A stretch of 35,867 bases of DNA from NCBI RefSeq assembly GCF_024636815.1, contig NZ_JAGXGF010000004.1:1-35867 (forward strand). The letters are read 5' to 3'. This document shows, in pieces, positions 1 to 8,031 of the stretch. The notes under the pieces are model-generated. The model was not told the origin of the DNA. It saw nothing but the letters and a program-made list of their open reading frames with translations, and searched no databases. Source of the DNA: Marivirga sp. GTDB lineage: Bacteria; Bacteroidota; Bacteroidia; Cytophagales; Cyclobacteriaceae. The translations under genes were made by a program, and so were the position numbers. Within the stretch, counting starts at the first letter, position 1, and every line of letters starts with the position of its first letter.

Positions 1-2527
1 TATTAGCTCAGGGGAAATCATATTGAAAAACAAGAAGTTAGTAAATAATTCTAAAAAAATAGAAGATGAGTTTTTTGTGGAGAAATCTATGTTTGCGATG
101 GGGATGTTGGGAAGACAAGAATTGCAGCAAAATCAAACTTTCTACCTCGACAACAAATCGTTTTTCTCCGACAATGAATTTAAGAAGAAAGACCTCAAGG
201 TTGATTACGGTGATGGAAACGGATTTATTGACCTCAAACCCGGTACTTATTACTCTGTAAATTATCAAGATCAGGATTCGGTTAAAATCATTTTTTCTCA
301 TGAGGATAAAATGCAGTCCCACTCTAGGTATTTTCAAATCAGGAAAAGTACATCAAATAGAACTATAGAGGAAGGAGGGGACTTTACAGATCCTATCACA
401 GCAGACGATAAATATTCACTTTCATCCAATTATGCTAGCGGTATTTTGACTTACGATTATGGGGAATCTTCTAATAAAAAGCTGGATAAACCTATTTTGA
501 TAGTGGAAGGTTTTGATGAGACAGATTATGTCAACCCTTCAACGCTTTGGATATGGGAAAGAGATAAGCCGAAAGATTATAATTCTTTTTTGCAGAAGAA
601 GTTGTTTGAGGTTCCCATTTTACTCAATAGGATAGAGTCAAATGGCTACGACATTGTCCATTTAAATTTTGATAAATCTACGGATTATATGCAAAATAGT
701 GCTTATTTGGTACAGAAAGCAATTAAGGAGCTGAAAGCTCATACGGAGCGTGAGGAGGATATAGTCATTATGTTTAGGAGGTGTCATAGCTAAATATGCA
801 TTGGCAGACTGGGAAAAACGGTTTTCGGAAGATCACGAAGTACGACTAAATGTTGCTTTTGATGCAGGTTTCGATGGCAATAATGCACCCGTTGGCGCTC
901 AATATATGATTGAGCATTTAAATGATATGCGAATTTCAGGTGTTAATCTTCATTTCTTATTTCCTACTTTACTTGATATTAAAAAATTAATTGAAACGCC
1001 AGCTGCTCGGCAAATGCTCTCAGTACACTATAGAAATGATCTTTCGTTAAATCAATCTTTCTTTAATGAACTGAATAACTTAGGATATCCAAAGCTGTGC
1101 CGAAATGTTTCCATATCGAACGGTGATAGAATTGACAACAGACCCAATTTAACGCCTGATGAATTTATAATTAATAAAGATAGGGGTGTTTTTGAAATTG
1201 TATTGCCTGGTTTATCGGAAGGGTTTTTATTAGATATTCCGAAATGGGGATTATTTACAAGGACTCTAATTCAAATTAAGTCTCTTAATAATAATAATCT
1301 AAACACTAATGTTTATGAAGGTAGATACTGGAATGTAAATCCCTTTTTATTTATTTATTTGGTTTCGGGACGTGACAGCTATCACTCAGGTAAGGCTTCT
1401 TATTCAACTTCTGCAGGAGGATTGTTTTTTCACCTGATAATGTTTGGACTAATTTCTTAAGGCAAGTAACTTTTGTTCCGACAGCGAGCGCATTAGACGT
1501 AATGAACCATCAAAATCCTCAGATTTACCAAAATATTAGCAACTCTACTTATAACATGTGCGAAACACCTTTTGATAGTTGGTATGCGGCTCCGGATAAT
1601 GAGGCTCATGTGGAATGGAATGACGGTAACTCTGAATTTCTCTGGAACGAAATTCAAAGATATAATCAACCTTGTCAGGAAAAAATGTGTGATGATGTTT
1701 ACATAGCCGGCTCGTCTAAGGTCTGTGGCACTCAAACCTACAGCATAGTGAACAGACCCGCAAATAGCTCAATTTCCTGGACCTCAAGTAGTAATATCAC
1801 GATTACCTCTGGTAATGGTACGAATTCTATTTCCATTAATAAAAATGGTTCTGGTTCCGGTTACGTTTCAGCTAGAATAGTGAAATCTGGTTGTGGAACA
1901 GCTAGAATTACAAAAAATATTACGATACCGTCTGGGAGTAATTCCAGTATATCGATTAGTGGCCCAACATCGGGCTATGAAAATAATTTATTAAACTATA
2001 CTTTATCTTCAATTTCAGGAGGAAGTTCTTACAGTATGACGGTTAGTAAATATTCAGGGGGTTGTTTTTCCAATTGCTGGACAATATATACTAATTCTAG
2101 CAGATGGCTCGATATTGCCTTCACTTCTCCCGGAACATATCAGATTACAGGTTCAGTGTATAACGGGTGTCAAACACTAACAACTTATAAATATATTACA
2201 GTGAGCAGTTCCTCGGGTGGAGGTGGATGTTTAGCTACATTAGAACGCGAAGGGTCAAATCCAACATCAGGAGATATGACTTATAAGGTGATAGAGCCTA
2301 TTGAGCCATGTGTTGCATATACAAGTACTTCAAATGTTACAGAAGACAAATACTCATCAAAAAGCACATATTTTTCAGTTATAGACGCAAAGGGGTTCAA
2401 AGTTATACAAGGGGAACTCAAAAAGAAATCATTTGCGTTAGATATGAGAAAATATCCAAAGGGGCTTTATGTGGTTAATGTCTATTGGAAGGGACAATTG
2501 ATGACCGATAGATTGATCAGAGAATAG
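1..2527 (+). pseudogene. Broken secreted lipase-like alpha/beta hydrolase with T9SS sorting domain (5' partial)
   Basis: One ancestral gene lies here in three frame segments. Segment 1 is open from base 2 and has no signal peptide, so the true start is left of the window. It runs to 793 and reads ...EDIVIM before breaking. Segment 2 resumes near 777 with GGVIAKYALADWEKR, the helix that follows the nucleophile elbow of PGAP1/LCAT-like lipases. It ends at 1460. Segment 3 is open from about 1421 (IVFSPDNVWTNFLRQ, FVPTASALD) to 2527. Only seven bases separate DIVI from GGV where G-x-S-x would be coded, so about eight bases including the serine codon seem lost. The second break is cured by one extra T in the T6 run at 1425-1430. 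The tail holds Ig/PKD-like Ser/Gly/Asn-rich repeats and ends in a type A sorting domain (YPKGLYVVNVYWKGQ). The substrate is unknown. The hydrolase assignment rests on fold motifs only. Confidence 0.8.
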
Positions 2528-2597
2528 TTGATTTGTATAAATCACTTTAGAAAGAATTATGAATGATACTGAAGCTCCTGTATTAATGGGACTTTTT

Positions 2598-3314
2598 TTA
2601 AGCCTTCGGATGCTTTATCAATTGAAAATACTTTTCCTTCAAAATCTGCGGATGAAGGCCATTCATAAACATGCGGTAAATTTTGAGATTTGCTATGTTC
2701 ACCTGCCAATAGCTATTTTCCTTATATTTTCGAGCAGACACTAAAACTGATTTAGGTATAATGCCAAACCTATATTTTTTCCATAGCCTTTTGATTAGCT
2801 CGAAATCTTCCATCACTACATATTCTTCATCAAAGCCATTATTTTTTTTGAAAACATCTTTTTTGATGAATAAAGTTTGATCTCCACCTCTACACCATAG
2901 CACTTTAAAGCGGGTGAAAAAGGAATTTACAGCCAGAAAAGGATGATTTGAATCGAATTTGAATCTGTAACAACCAAAATCATATCCTTTTTTGATGAAA
3001 TTTAAAATGTCTGTGGCCAAAGTTTTAGGAGGTTGTGCATCTGCATGCATAAAATATAAAATATCACCAGAAGCTATTTTTGCTCCTTCGTTCATTTGAT
3101 ATGCCCTGCAAGCTTCTTTACAGGAAATTATTTCAGCCCCGCTTTTATTTGCGATAGAAACTGTTTCATCCTCACTTTTAGCATCACAAACCATGATTTC
3201 GGCTATGTGATCTTTTCCATTTTTCTTTAAAAACTGGAGTAGTTCCCCAATATTTTCTGCTTCATTGAGTGTCGGAATAATGACACTTATTTTATTATTA
3301 TAGCTTTCTGGCAT
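2598..3314 (-). CDS. Family 2 glycosyltransferase, TIGR04283-like
   Basis: Small GT-A glycosyltransferase (238 aa from this start). The N-terminal strand KISVIIPTLNEAENIGELL binds the nucleotide sugar. YFMHADAQPP carries the HAD variant of the DxD metal site. CRAYQMNEGAKIASGD and the late VVMEDFELIKRLWKKYRFG (ED motif) match the soluble group annotated as TIGR04283, linked in some bacteria to arsenosugar or rSAM/selenodomain clusters. None of those partner genes is present here, so the acceptor is unknown. No transmembrane segment is seen. An ATG at 3347 would add 11 residues, but the inner Met sits just before the fold and leaves more room for the divergent gene at 3369. The C-terminus (LKEKYFQLIKHPKA) looks complete. 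Confidence 0.82.
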   Translation of the reverse strand: MPESYNNKISVIIPTLNEAENIGELLQFLKKNGKDHIAEIMVCDAKSEDETVSIANKSGAEIISCKEACRAYQMNEGAKIASGDILYFMHADAQPPKTLATDILNFIKKGYDFGCYRFKFDSNHPFLAVNSFFTRFKVLWCRGGDQTLFIKKDVFKKNNGFDEEYVVMEDFELIKRLWKKYRFGIIPKSVLVSARKYKENSYWQVNIANLKIYRMFMNGLHPQILKEKYFQLIKHPKA

Positions 3315-3368
3315 CTGTAATTTAAAATAATGCGTATTTACGTTCACATAACTTACGAAATAACAATA

Positions 3369-3671
3369 ATGAAAAGATTTAGCCTTACACTATTTAGTTT
3401 TTATTTACTTTTTGTCGGCTTCCATAGCTTGGGACAAAGCAAAATTAGCAACGAGCCCAATGAATTTGTACAATTAAGTATGAATTTGATTGCTGCAGTT
3501 AAAAATGATGCGGATTACCAAAAGTATGTCAATGAATACAAAGCTTTACCATTGGATAAACTAGCTAAATCGTTGGATACAGATAATAAAACCAAAGCAT
3601 TCTGGATCAATACATATAATGCTTATGTTCAAATTCTTTTAACGGAAAATCCCCAAGTACTAAAAATTTGA
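3369..3671 (+). pseudogene. Truncated DUF547 protein, N-terminal remnant
   Basis: The 100-residue product starts with a signal peptide (MKRFSLTLFSFYLLFVGFHS) and has the opening half of the DUF547 domain, including KAFWINTYNAYVQILLTEN. It stops right after QVLK. DUF547 proteins are usually well over 200 residues, and the conserved later block with its cysteine-containing core is missing. The stop codon directly abuts the stop codon of the convergent DUF3307 gene (3671/3672), which suggests a deletion or rearrangement joined the two. Start chosen at the ATG before the signal peptide; an upstream start at 3330 would give an unlikely leader. The remnant is probably non-functional, although the exported fragment could still be made. 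Confidence 0.72.
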
Positions 3672-4397
3672 TTAAATGTAATGAATTTTCCCACTAAGAA
3701 AATTAAATAATAACCCAATCAAAATAGCAAAGCCAAAGCTCAGCAATGTTCCAATTAGAATATATTCCGTGAGCTTTCGATCTTTTGCACGGGACAAATC
3801 ACCAAATCGAAATACAGACTTGGCCGCAATTAAAAAGCCTATGGCTTGCCATTCTACCATTACTACAAAACTAAAAACGAATAATCTTTCCAGCATACCA
3901 ATGTATTTTCCGGCTTTTGCCAAAGAGTCATTATCGGAATCTTCCGGTAAATCCCATTTCGACATGATGACTTTTATTAAAACCGCTACTCCATAAGAGA
4001 GTAAAAGAATAGTTAAAAAGAAAAGCCAAACATCATTAGAAAATTGAAAACCGAAGCTCAATTGTTTTGGGTAATAAAACCAAGTTAAACCTAAAGTCAC
4101 AGCTAAATGAGCCAATTGATCCAATGAAAATAATAATCTGCTGTTAATACTTTTATCAAGATATATTTTGATAATATCAATTATATAATGACTGATGGGT
4201 ATGATAAGAAAGGCCAACAAAAATCGGTCATTGAACTGTAGTAAAAGCAAAAGCAAAACGGCATGGATAGCAATATGTAAATAAAGGAATTTGGATTTTA
4301 CTTTCTTGAATTGTTTGTCTTTTATCCAATGGTCAGGTTGTAATACAAAGTCACCTAATACATGAGCAATTAAGGTTTTGAGGAGAAATGAAATCAT
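3672..4397 (-). CDS. DUF3307 multi-pass membrane protein
   Basis: A 241-residue inner-membrane protein with about six hydrophobic segments. The N-terminus (FLLKTLIAHVLGDFVLQP) is the DUF3307 signature with its conserved HxxGDFxxQ motif. It is followed by SHYIIDIIKIYLDK (histidine and aspartate in a helix) and DQLAHLAVT. The conserved His/Asp residues facing the membrane suggest an enzyme or metal site, but no activity is established. Its start codon overlaps the end of the SatD gene by four bases (ATGA), so the two are translationally coupled and probably act together. The gene ends flush against the DUF547 remnant, but the C-terminus (LLFNFLSGKIHYI) looks natural. Confidence 0.8.
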   Translation of the reverse strand: MISFLLKTLIAHVLGDFVLQPDHWIKDKQFKKVKSKFLYLHIAIHAVLLLLLLQFNDRFLLAFLIIPISHYIIDIIKIYLDKSINSRLLFSLDQLAHLAVTLGLTWFYYPKQLSFGFQFSNDVWLFFLTILLLSYGVAVLIKVIMSKWDLPEDSDNDSLAKAGKYIGMLERLFVFSFVVMVEWQAIGFLIAAKSVFRFGDLSRAKDRKLTEYILIGTLLSFGFAILIGLLFNFLSGKIHYI

Positions 4398-4993
4398 AGG
4401 AGTTGAATTTGTTTTTTATAATATTCCAATATCTTTTGAAGGCTGTCATAGCCACTTCTGTCCAAAGATGCACTGATGGTACTTTGCGTTTTTTTTAGTT
4501 GTTCAGCAATTTGAATTTGATTTTTATGAGGATTCTCGATGCTTGCCTTTATAACTTCAGCCTGACTTGTAGTCCATTTGTCTGCAATAAAAAGTACTAA
4601 TTCAAGCATTATATTAATAGACTCATCCCAGTCGACATCATTTGATTTAATAGCGAGATTACTCTTTTTAAGAGACTCAAAACATAAGCCTGAATTTTGA
4701 TAGGCAGTACCGTTTGATTCTGATATTTTTTCGGATATATAATCTTCCTTTCCGACTCCAATCCCCATTCTGACGTCTTTGTTTTTAATTTGTTTGATGG
4801 CGGCTTTAATATGGAAAGAGGCCAAGATAGCTTTTTCAACAGGGAGTTTTAACTGAAAGCTGTCCCCTCTATAAATTTCCCATTTTTCTGGACTACTTCC
4901 ATATTGATTTAAAACTGATTTAAGTTCTTTCAACCAATTTGAAGAAGCCTTTTCAGTGGAATTAATAATGTCTCCTGTTATGACTGCTATCAT
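4394..4993 (-). CDS. SatD family protein with C-terminal helix-turn-helix
   Basis: The 199-residue protein opens with IAVITGDIINSTEKASSNW, the hallmark of SatD-family proteins (named after a streptococcal acid-tolerance locus; biochemical role unknown). The middle contains WEIYRGDSFQLKL and RMGIGVGKEDYI, which look like a divergent nucleotidyl-cyclase-type or related alpha/beta fold. Residues about 140-199 (TTSQAEVIKASIENPHK, IQIAEQLKKTQSTISASLDR) form a DNA-binding HTH of sigma/Crp type. It is first in a two-gene unit with DUF3307. The ATCGAT palindrome cluster at 5032-5096 lies just upstream, so autoregulation through the HTH is a reasonable inference. No clear ribosome binding site is visible, as is usual in this phylum. 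Confidence 0.82.
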   Translation of the reverse strand: MIAVITGDIINSTEKASSNWLKELKSVLNQYGSSPEKWEIYRGDSFQLKLPVEKAILASFHIKAAIKQIKNKDVRMGIGVGKEDYISEKISESNGTAYQNSGLCFESLKKSNLAIKSNDVDWDESINIMLELVLFIADKWTTSQAEVIKASIENPHKNQIQIAEQLKKTQSTISASLDRSGYDSLQKILEYYKKQIQLL

Positions 4994-5031
4994 TAGAATG
5001 CTTTATATCTGATGTAAATATCGTCATTATC

Positions 5032-5096
5032 ATCGATAAATACAAATATCGATATTTTTATCGATAATACCTAATATTGATGTATTTGTCGATATT
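5032..5096. promoter_or_regulatory. Cluster of ATCGAT palindromes upstream of satD (candidate operator)
   Basis: Site 1 is ATCGATA (5032-5038), an 8-base spacer AATACAAA, then TATCGAT (5047-5053). A further TATCGATA lies at 5059-5066, four T's after the one at 5047-5054. Site 2 is AATATTGA (5073-5080), again with an 8-base spacer (TGTATTTG), then TCGATATT (5089-5096). Read on the minus strand, site 2 shares CGAyAAATACA with site 1. Two half-site pairs with equal spacing, 39 bases upstream of the satD start, fit a dimeric repressor or activator. The SatD HTH is the obvious candidate, but this is inference. Confidence 0.6.
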
Positions 5097-5207
5097 TAAT
5101 GTTATTGATAGAAACGTCAATAAAAAACTTATAACATTTGATTAGAAAGATTTAGTGGAGAATATGTTTAAACATATTTAGATTAGTTTTTCGGCATTTC
5201 AATATAT

Positions 5208-5698
5208 CTAATATTGTTCTAGTTCATTGAAATAATCGTAAATTTCATTTATTTGATTGTCGCCAATTTGCTGATAATGAATAGGGATTTCATTTTCAAA
5301 ATGTATAATAATTGGTTTTCCTAAACCAAGTTCATAGAACTGGGCTTTGTTTTCTTTGTCAAATAAGGTAAAATGATTTTTATTTATGGAGTTAATCATA
5401 CTCTGATGTAAAGTTTTTGATGATTCTCCTATCAGGATAATTTTGAATTTTTTATTTTGTTTAGGGATTTTAAGAATTTTAAATTCTTGTCAACACAAGG
5501 AGAACAGCTGTATAATGGAACAATATAGTAGATTTGATTTGTTATTTTCTTATTAAGATCATGTATATCACTCAAATAATTTTTAAAATCCTTTTCATAT
5601 TTATACTTAGATTCAAGTTTAGAATCACAAGAAATTAATGAGACGAAAAATAATAATATGAAAATGGATAAATTAGTTTTTATTGATAATAACTTCAT
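5208..5698 (-). pseudogene. Thioredoxin-like CxxC lipoprotein, frameshifted
   Basis: Two minus-strand frames join into one gene of about 163 residues. The first (from ATG at 5698) has a lipoprotein signal peptide with Cys24 (FVSLISC) and the segment YIVPLYSCSPCVDKNLKFLKSLNK, a beta strand followed by a CSPC redox-type motif and a helix as in thioredoxin-fold proteins. It stops at 5432. The second frame continues from about 5450 to 5208 with KKFKIILIGESSKTLH, HFTLFDKENKAQFYELGLGKP and IIIHFENEIPIHYQ, the remaining strands of the fold. One extra A in the A6 run (T6 at 5448-5453 on the plus strand) restores a single frame. The start lies 26 bases inside the end of the upstream gene, so expression is coupled. 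It may be a periplasmic, membrane-anchored redox partner. It could be intact in nature if the missing base is a sequencing error. Confidence 0.7.
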
Positions 5699-6659
5699 CT
5701 AATCTGATAATTTCTGTTTTTGAGTTTGTTTTATTATTTAAATCGATAAAGTAAAAGCAAGTATCCTTATCATCATCTAATTTTCTGAAGTATGCCTTTT
5801 CTTTAAATACTTCTATTATTTTTTCTTCCGTTTTTAGTAGAAATTTTAATTCATTTTCTTCTTTATCATATAGGTATAATTCGTTCATAGATTTTTTAAG
5901 ATTATGAATAAAATAGATTTTATCGGTATCTCTATCGATTTTAGCATACCAAGTTTCTTTGTTTTTATCATCAATTTTTGGGAATGAAATAAATTTAGTC
6001 TTATAAGTTCTCATATTAAAATTAAGAAGAGTATTCGCTTCTGAATGATTGATTAATAAGTTATCTTTTTTATACAGTTGAAAATCAGCTAAATGACTCA
6101 TGCCTTCATAATAACGTGATTTCAAAATCAAAGGCTTATTAATTATAACATGCTGCGAATCTTCAGGATTGATCATTTCATATTGATAAATACTATGTTT
6201 TCTTGGCGCATTTGTATTCGGTTTAATACCAACTATTAGATTATTGACTTTGGTTTTCATTCCCATTTCATACTGGTCAATTAAATAATTAGCGGGAATC
6301 TCCTCGGTTATGAAAAATTTATTATTCTCAATAGCAACCACTAATCCTTGATTCATGTAAGACACTGAAACAGTAGTGTCATTAGAAACTGATATCCCCA
6401 TAACACTTCCCCATTTCCGATTACGGATTAAAGTATCGGTTATTAAGCCATTATTGTTTGCGAGTACAATAAATTCACCTTTTTCGGGTCGAATGAGGGT
6501 GTTATCTGTTAATCGAACAATATTTTTCATATCAGCATTTGCTCTACAAAAAAATAATTGACCATCAGATACTTTGTCTAATTGTGCAAAGCAACTATTT
6601 TGAAAACTTATCCAACGAGATAAGATTAAAATTAAGGAAGTTTTCATCGTTATTTTCAT
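5673..6659 (-). CDS. Exported beta-rich protein, propeller-like, unrecognised family
   Basis: A 328-residue protein with an N-terminal hydrophobic leader ending at FQNSCFAQ (signal peptidase I site). The rest alternates short beta strands with charged turns: FIVLANNNGLITDTLI, WGSVMGISVSNDTTVSV, YFIHNLKKSMNELYLYDKEEN. This resembles the blades of the 6-bladed beta-propeller proteins that sit in similar Bacteroidota clusters. I do not recognise a named family and see no catalytic motif. Its start lies 65 bases inside the DUF4221-like gene (a second ATG at 6647 would reduce this to 53), and its end overlaps the thioredoxin-like gene by 26 bases. The three are therefore one operon with tight translational coupling. 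A role in sensing or binding something at the cell surface is speculation. Confidence 0.65.
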   Translation of the reverse strand: MKITMKTSLILILSRWISFQNSCFAQLDKVSDGQLFFCRANADMKNIVRLTDNTLIRPEKGEFIVLANNNGLITDTLIRNRKWGSVMGISVSNDTTVSVSYMNQGLVVAIENNKFFITEEIPANYLIDQYEMGMKTKVNNLIVGIKPNTNAPRKHSIYQYEMINPEDSQHVIINKPLILKSRYYEGMSHLADFQLYKKDNLLINHSEANTLLNFNMRTYKTKFISFPKIDDKNKETWYAKIDRDTDKIYFIHNLKKSMNELYLYDKEENELKFLLKTEEKIIEVFKEKAYFRKLDDDKDTCFYFIDLNNKTNSKTEIIRLDEVIINKN

Positions 6660-7785
6660 TAAACGGGTTATCAGTACTAATTAAAAGCCCTTTGCGTGAA
6701 GGTATGATTAAGTGAGGATTATAAGTGTCTTTTGGTAATCTAATGATATCTAAAGGCTTATTATCTCTATAAATAATTAATGCAAATTGTGCATTATAAT
6801 GTTTGTTTAACAATCCATCTAAATTTCTTTTTTCTTGGGAGAATTTGACCAAACGAATTAATATATTCCTAAAATTATCTTTCATAATTCCGAAATATCT
6901 ACCGCTCTGCATATAAAACTGTTGATTTGAAGGAAAATCGTTGATGTCTATTGGAACTGATTCCGGCAAATCTAACAGATCTGTACCAAGGCAAATTTGA
7001 GATATAGAATTATTCTCAATAATATTTATTTGTGGACTTAAAGGAAAGCTGATGTAAATTTTATTGTCTATATAGTCATAAGCAGGTTTTTGAAACCAAG
7101 GAAACCAGTTCCTATTCTTGAATTCTGTCACGTATTGATCTGGATACTTTAAATCATCAACGCTACCTATCGTTTTATCACTTAGCTTGAAATACGATAG
7201 GTATGGAATTTCAAAAAATTCTTTATCATCAGGGTAAAAGTACCTAGGTGAAATATTATAATACCAAATTTGTTTTTCTTTGGGGTCATAAAAGGGTTGA
7301 GCTGAAGTCATCCATCCTGCAGCCTTAAATCTATCTTTTGCATACCACTTATTAATATTGTTAGCTGAAGTGTCAGTTAAATAGAATGTCAAAGGATTGG
7401 CTTCATTATGTAAAAAAATAGAATCAAAATTATGTACGTAAAAGTTTATGGCACCCTCGTAAGAGTTGGGCCCTTCTAAAGGTAAGTCAACTCTTTTTAT
7501 GAATCTTTGATGATTTAAATCATATATCTCAATGGATGCTGGATTTGTATTAGATTGATAGTCATTAAATCTAAATAAATATTGAGTTCCATTAATTACT
7601 TTAATCTGAGAACTAATATTTTGATCGGAAGTAGTATTGCTAATTTTTATTTTTAGGCTATCAATAATTATCGGTGAGAATTCTTCAAAAGTTTTATGAT
7701 TACATTCATTTTCAGTGTTTTGATTATTGCAAGCTATTGATATAATGAATATTACATTTATTAACAGTAATTCACTTATTTTCAT
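6595..7785 (-). CDS. DUF4221-like lipoprotein (beta-propeller type)
   Basis: The 396-residue product has a lipoprotein signal peptide with Cys19 (IIFIISIAC-type lipobox followed by NNQN), which predicts membrane anchoring. The body has repeated beta-strand blades such as YLFRFNDYQSNTNPASIEIYDL, GAINFYVHNFDSIFLHNE and PAYDYIDNKIYISFPLSP, as in the DUF4221/6-bladed propeller group of Bacteroidota. Naming DUF4221 is from memory of the family style and is moderately sure. It is the second gene after a small secreted peptide (7847-8031), with a strong hairpin (7800-7827) ending 15 bases before its ATG. It overlaps the next gene by 65 bases. The function of this family is not established. Confidence 0.68.
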   Translation of the reverse strand: MKISELLLINVIFIISIACNNQNTENECNHKTFEEFSPIIIDSLKIKISNTTSDQNISSQIKVINGTQYLFRFNDYQSNTNPASIEIYDLNHQRFIKRVDLPLEGPNSYEGAINFYVHNFDSIFLHNEANPLTFYLTDTSANNINKWYAKDRFKAAGWMTSAQPFYDPKEKQIWYYNISPRYFYPDDKEFFEIPYLSYFKLSDKTIGSVDDLKYPDQYVTEFKNRNWFPWFQKPAYDYIDNKIYISFPLSPQINIIENNSISQICLGTDLLDLPESVPIDINDFPSNQQFYMQSGRYFGIMKDNFRNILIRLVKFSQEKRNLDGLLNKHYNAQFALIIYRDNKPLDIIRLPKDTYNPHLIIPSRKGLLISTDNPFNENNDENFLNFNLISLDKFSK

Positions 7786-7799
7786 TTTATAGAAATTGA

Positions 7800-7827
7800 A
7801 AACTGGGATTATTAATAATCCCAGTTT
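7800..7827 (-). terminator. Perfect 28-bp palindrome: terminator or attenuator
   Basis: Bases 7800-7827 form a perfect inverted repeat, with arm AAACTGGGATTATT followed directly by its reverse complement. On the minus strand it follows the peptide gene's stop codon by 19 bases. It is followed by TTCAATTTC and, 15 bases on, the ATG of the DUF4221-like gene. The arrangement would let the peptide be made in excess of the lipoproteins, either by partial termination or by RNA end protection. The U-tract is weak, so complete termination is unlikely. Confidence 0.6.
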
Positions 7828-7846
7828 GATTGTAAAAAAATAAGGT

Positions 7847-8031
7847 TTAGAAGTTACATAAACCTCTACCTAGACCACATCTTGCTGATCCATCGGAATT
7901 CGTGCCGTTATAAACTCTAATAAATTCAAACCACTTTTTTGCATTTACCTGTGAACTTTTGTTTTTGATGGTACAAAAGTAGACCCAACAGTAATTGCCA
8001 TTACAACTACTAACATAATAAGCTTTTTCAT
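7847..8031 (-). pseudogene. Small secreted two-cysteine peptide precursor (frameshifted; NVEALA-like organisation)
   Basis: From ATG at 8031 the minus strand encodes MKKLIMLVVVMAITVGSTFV, a clear signal peptide. The frame then runs into a stop after FVPSKTKVHR. One extra A in the A5 run (T5 at 7962-7966 on the plus strand) joins it to an open frame continuing SSQVNAKKWFEFIRVYN and ending SARCGLGRGLCNF before TAA at 7849-7847. The restored precursor is 61 residues, with a possible cleavage at VNA|KK and a mature part of about 30 residues holding two cysteines (CGLGRGLC). The position of the QVNA motif and the downstream propeller lipoproteins recall the NVEALA peptide families of Bacteroidota. 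No function is known. It may be intact in nature if the base loss is an error. Confidence 0.55.

Noticed and set aside
2559-2744. 61-codon plus-strand frame after the lipase-like gene
   Set aside because: It overlaps the 3' end of the glycosyltransferase on the other strand and has no recognisable features.
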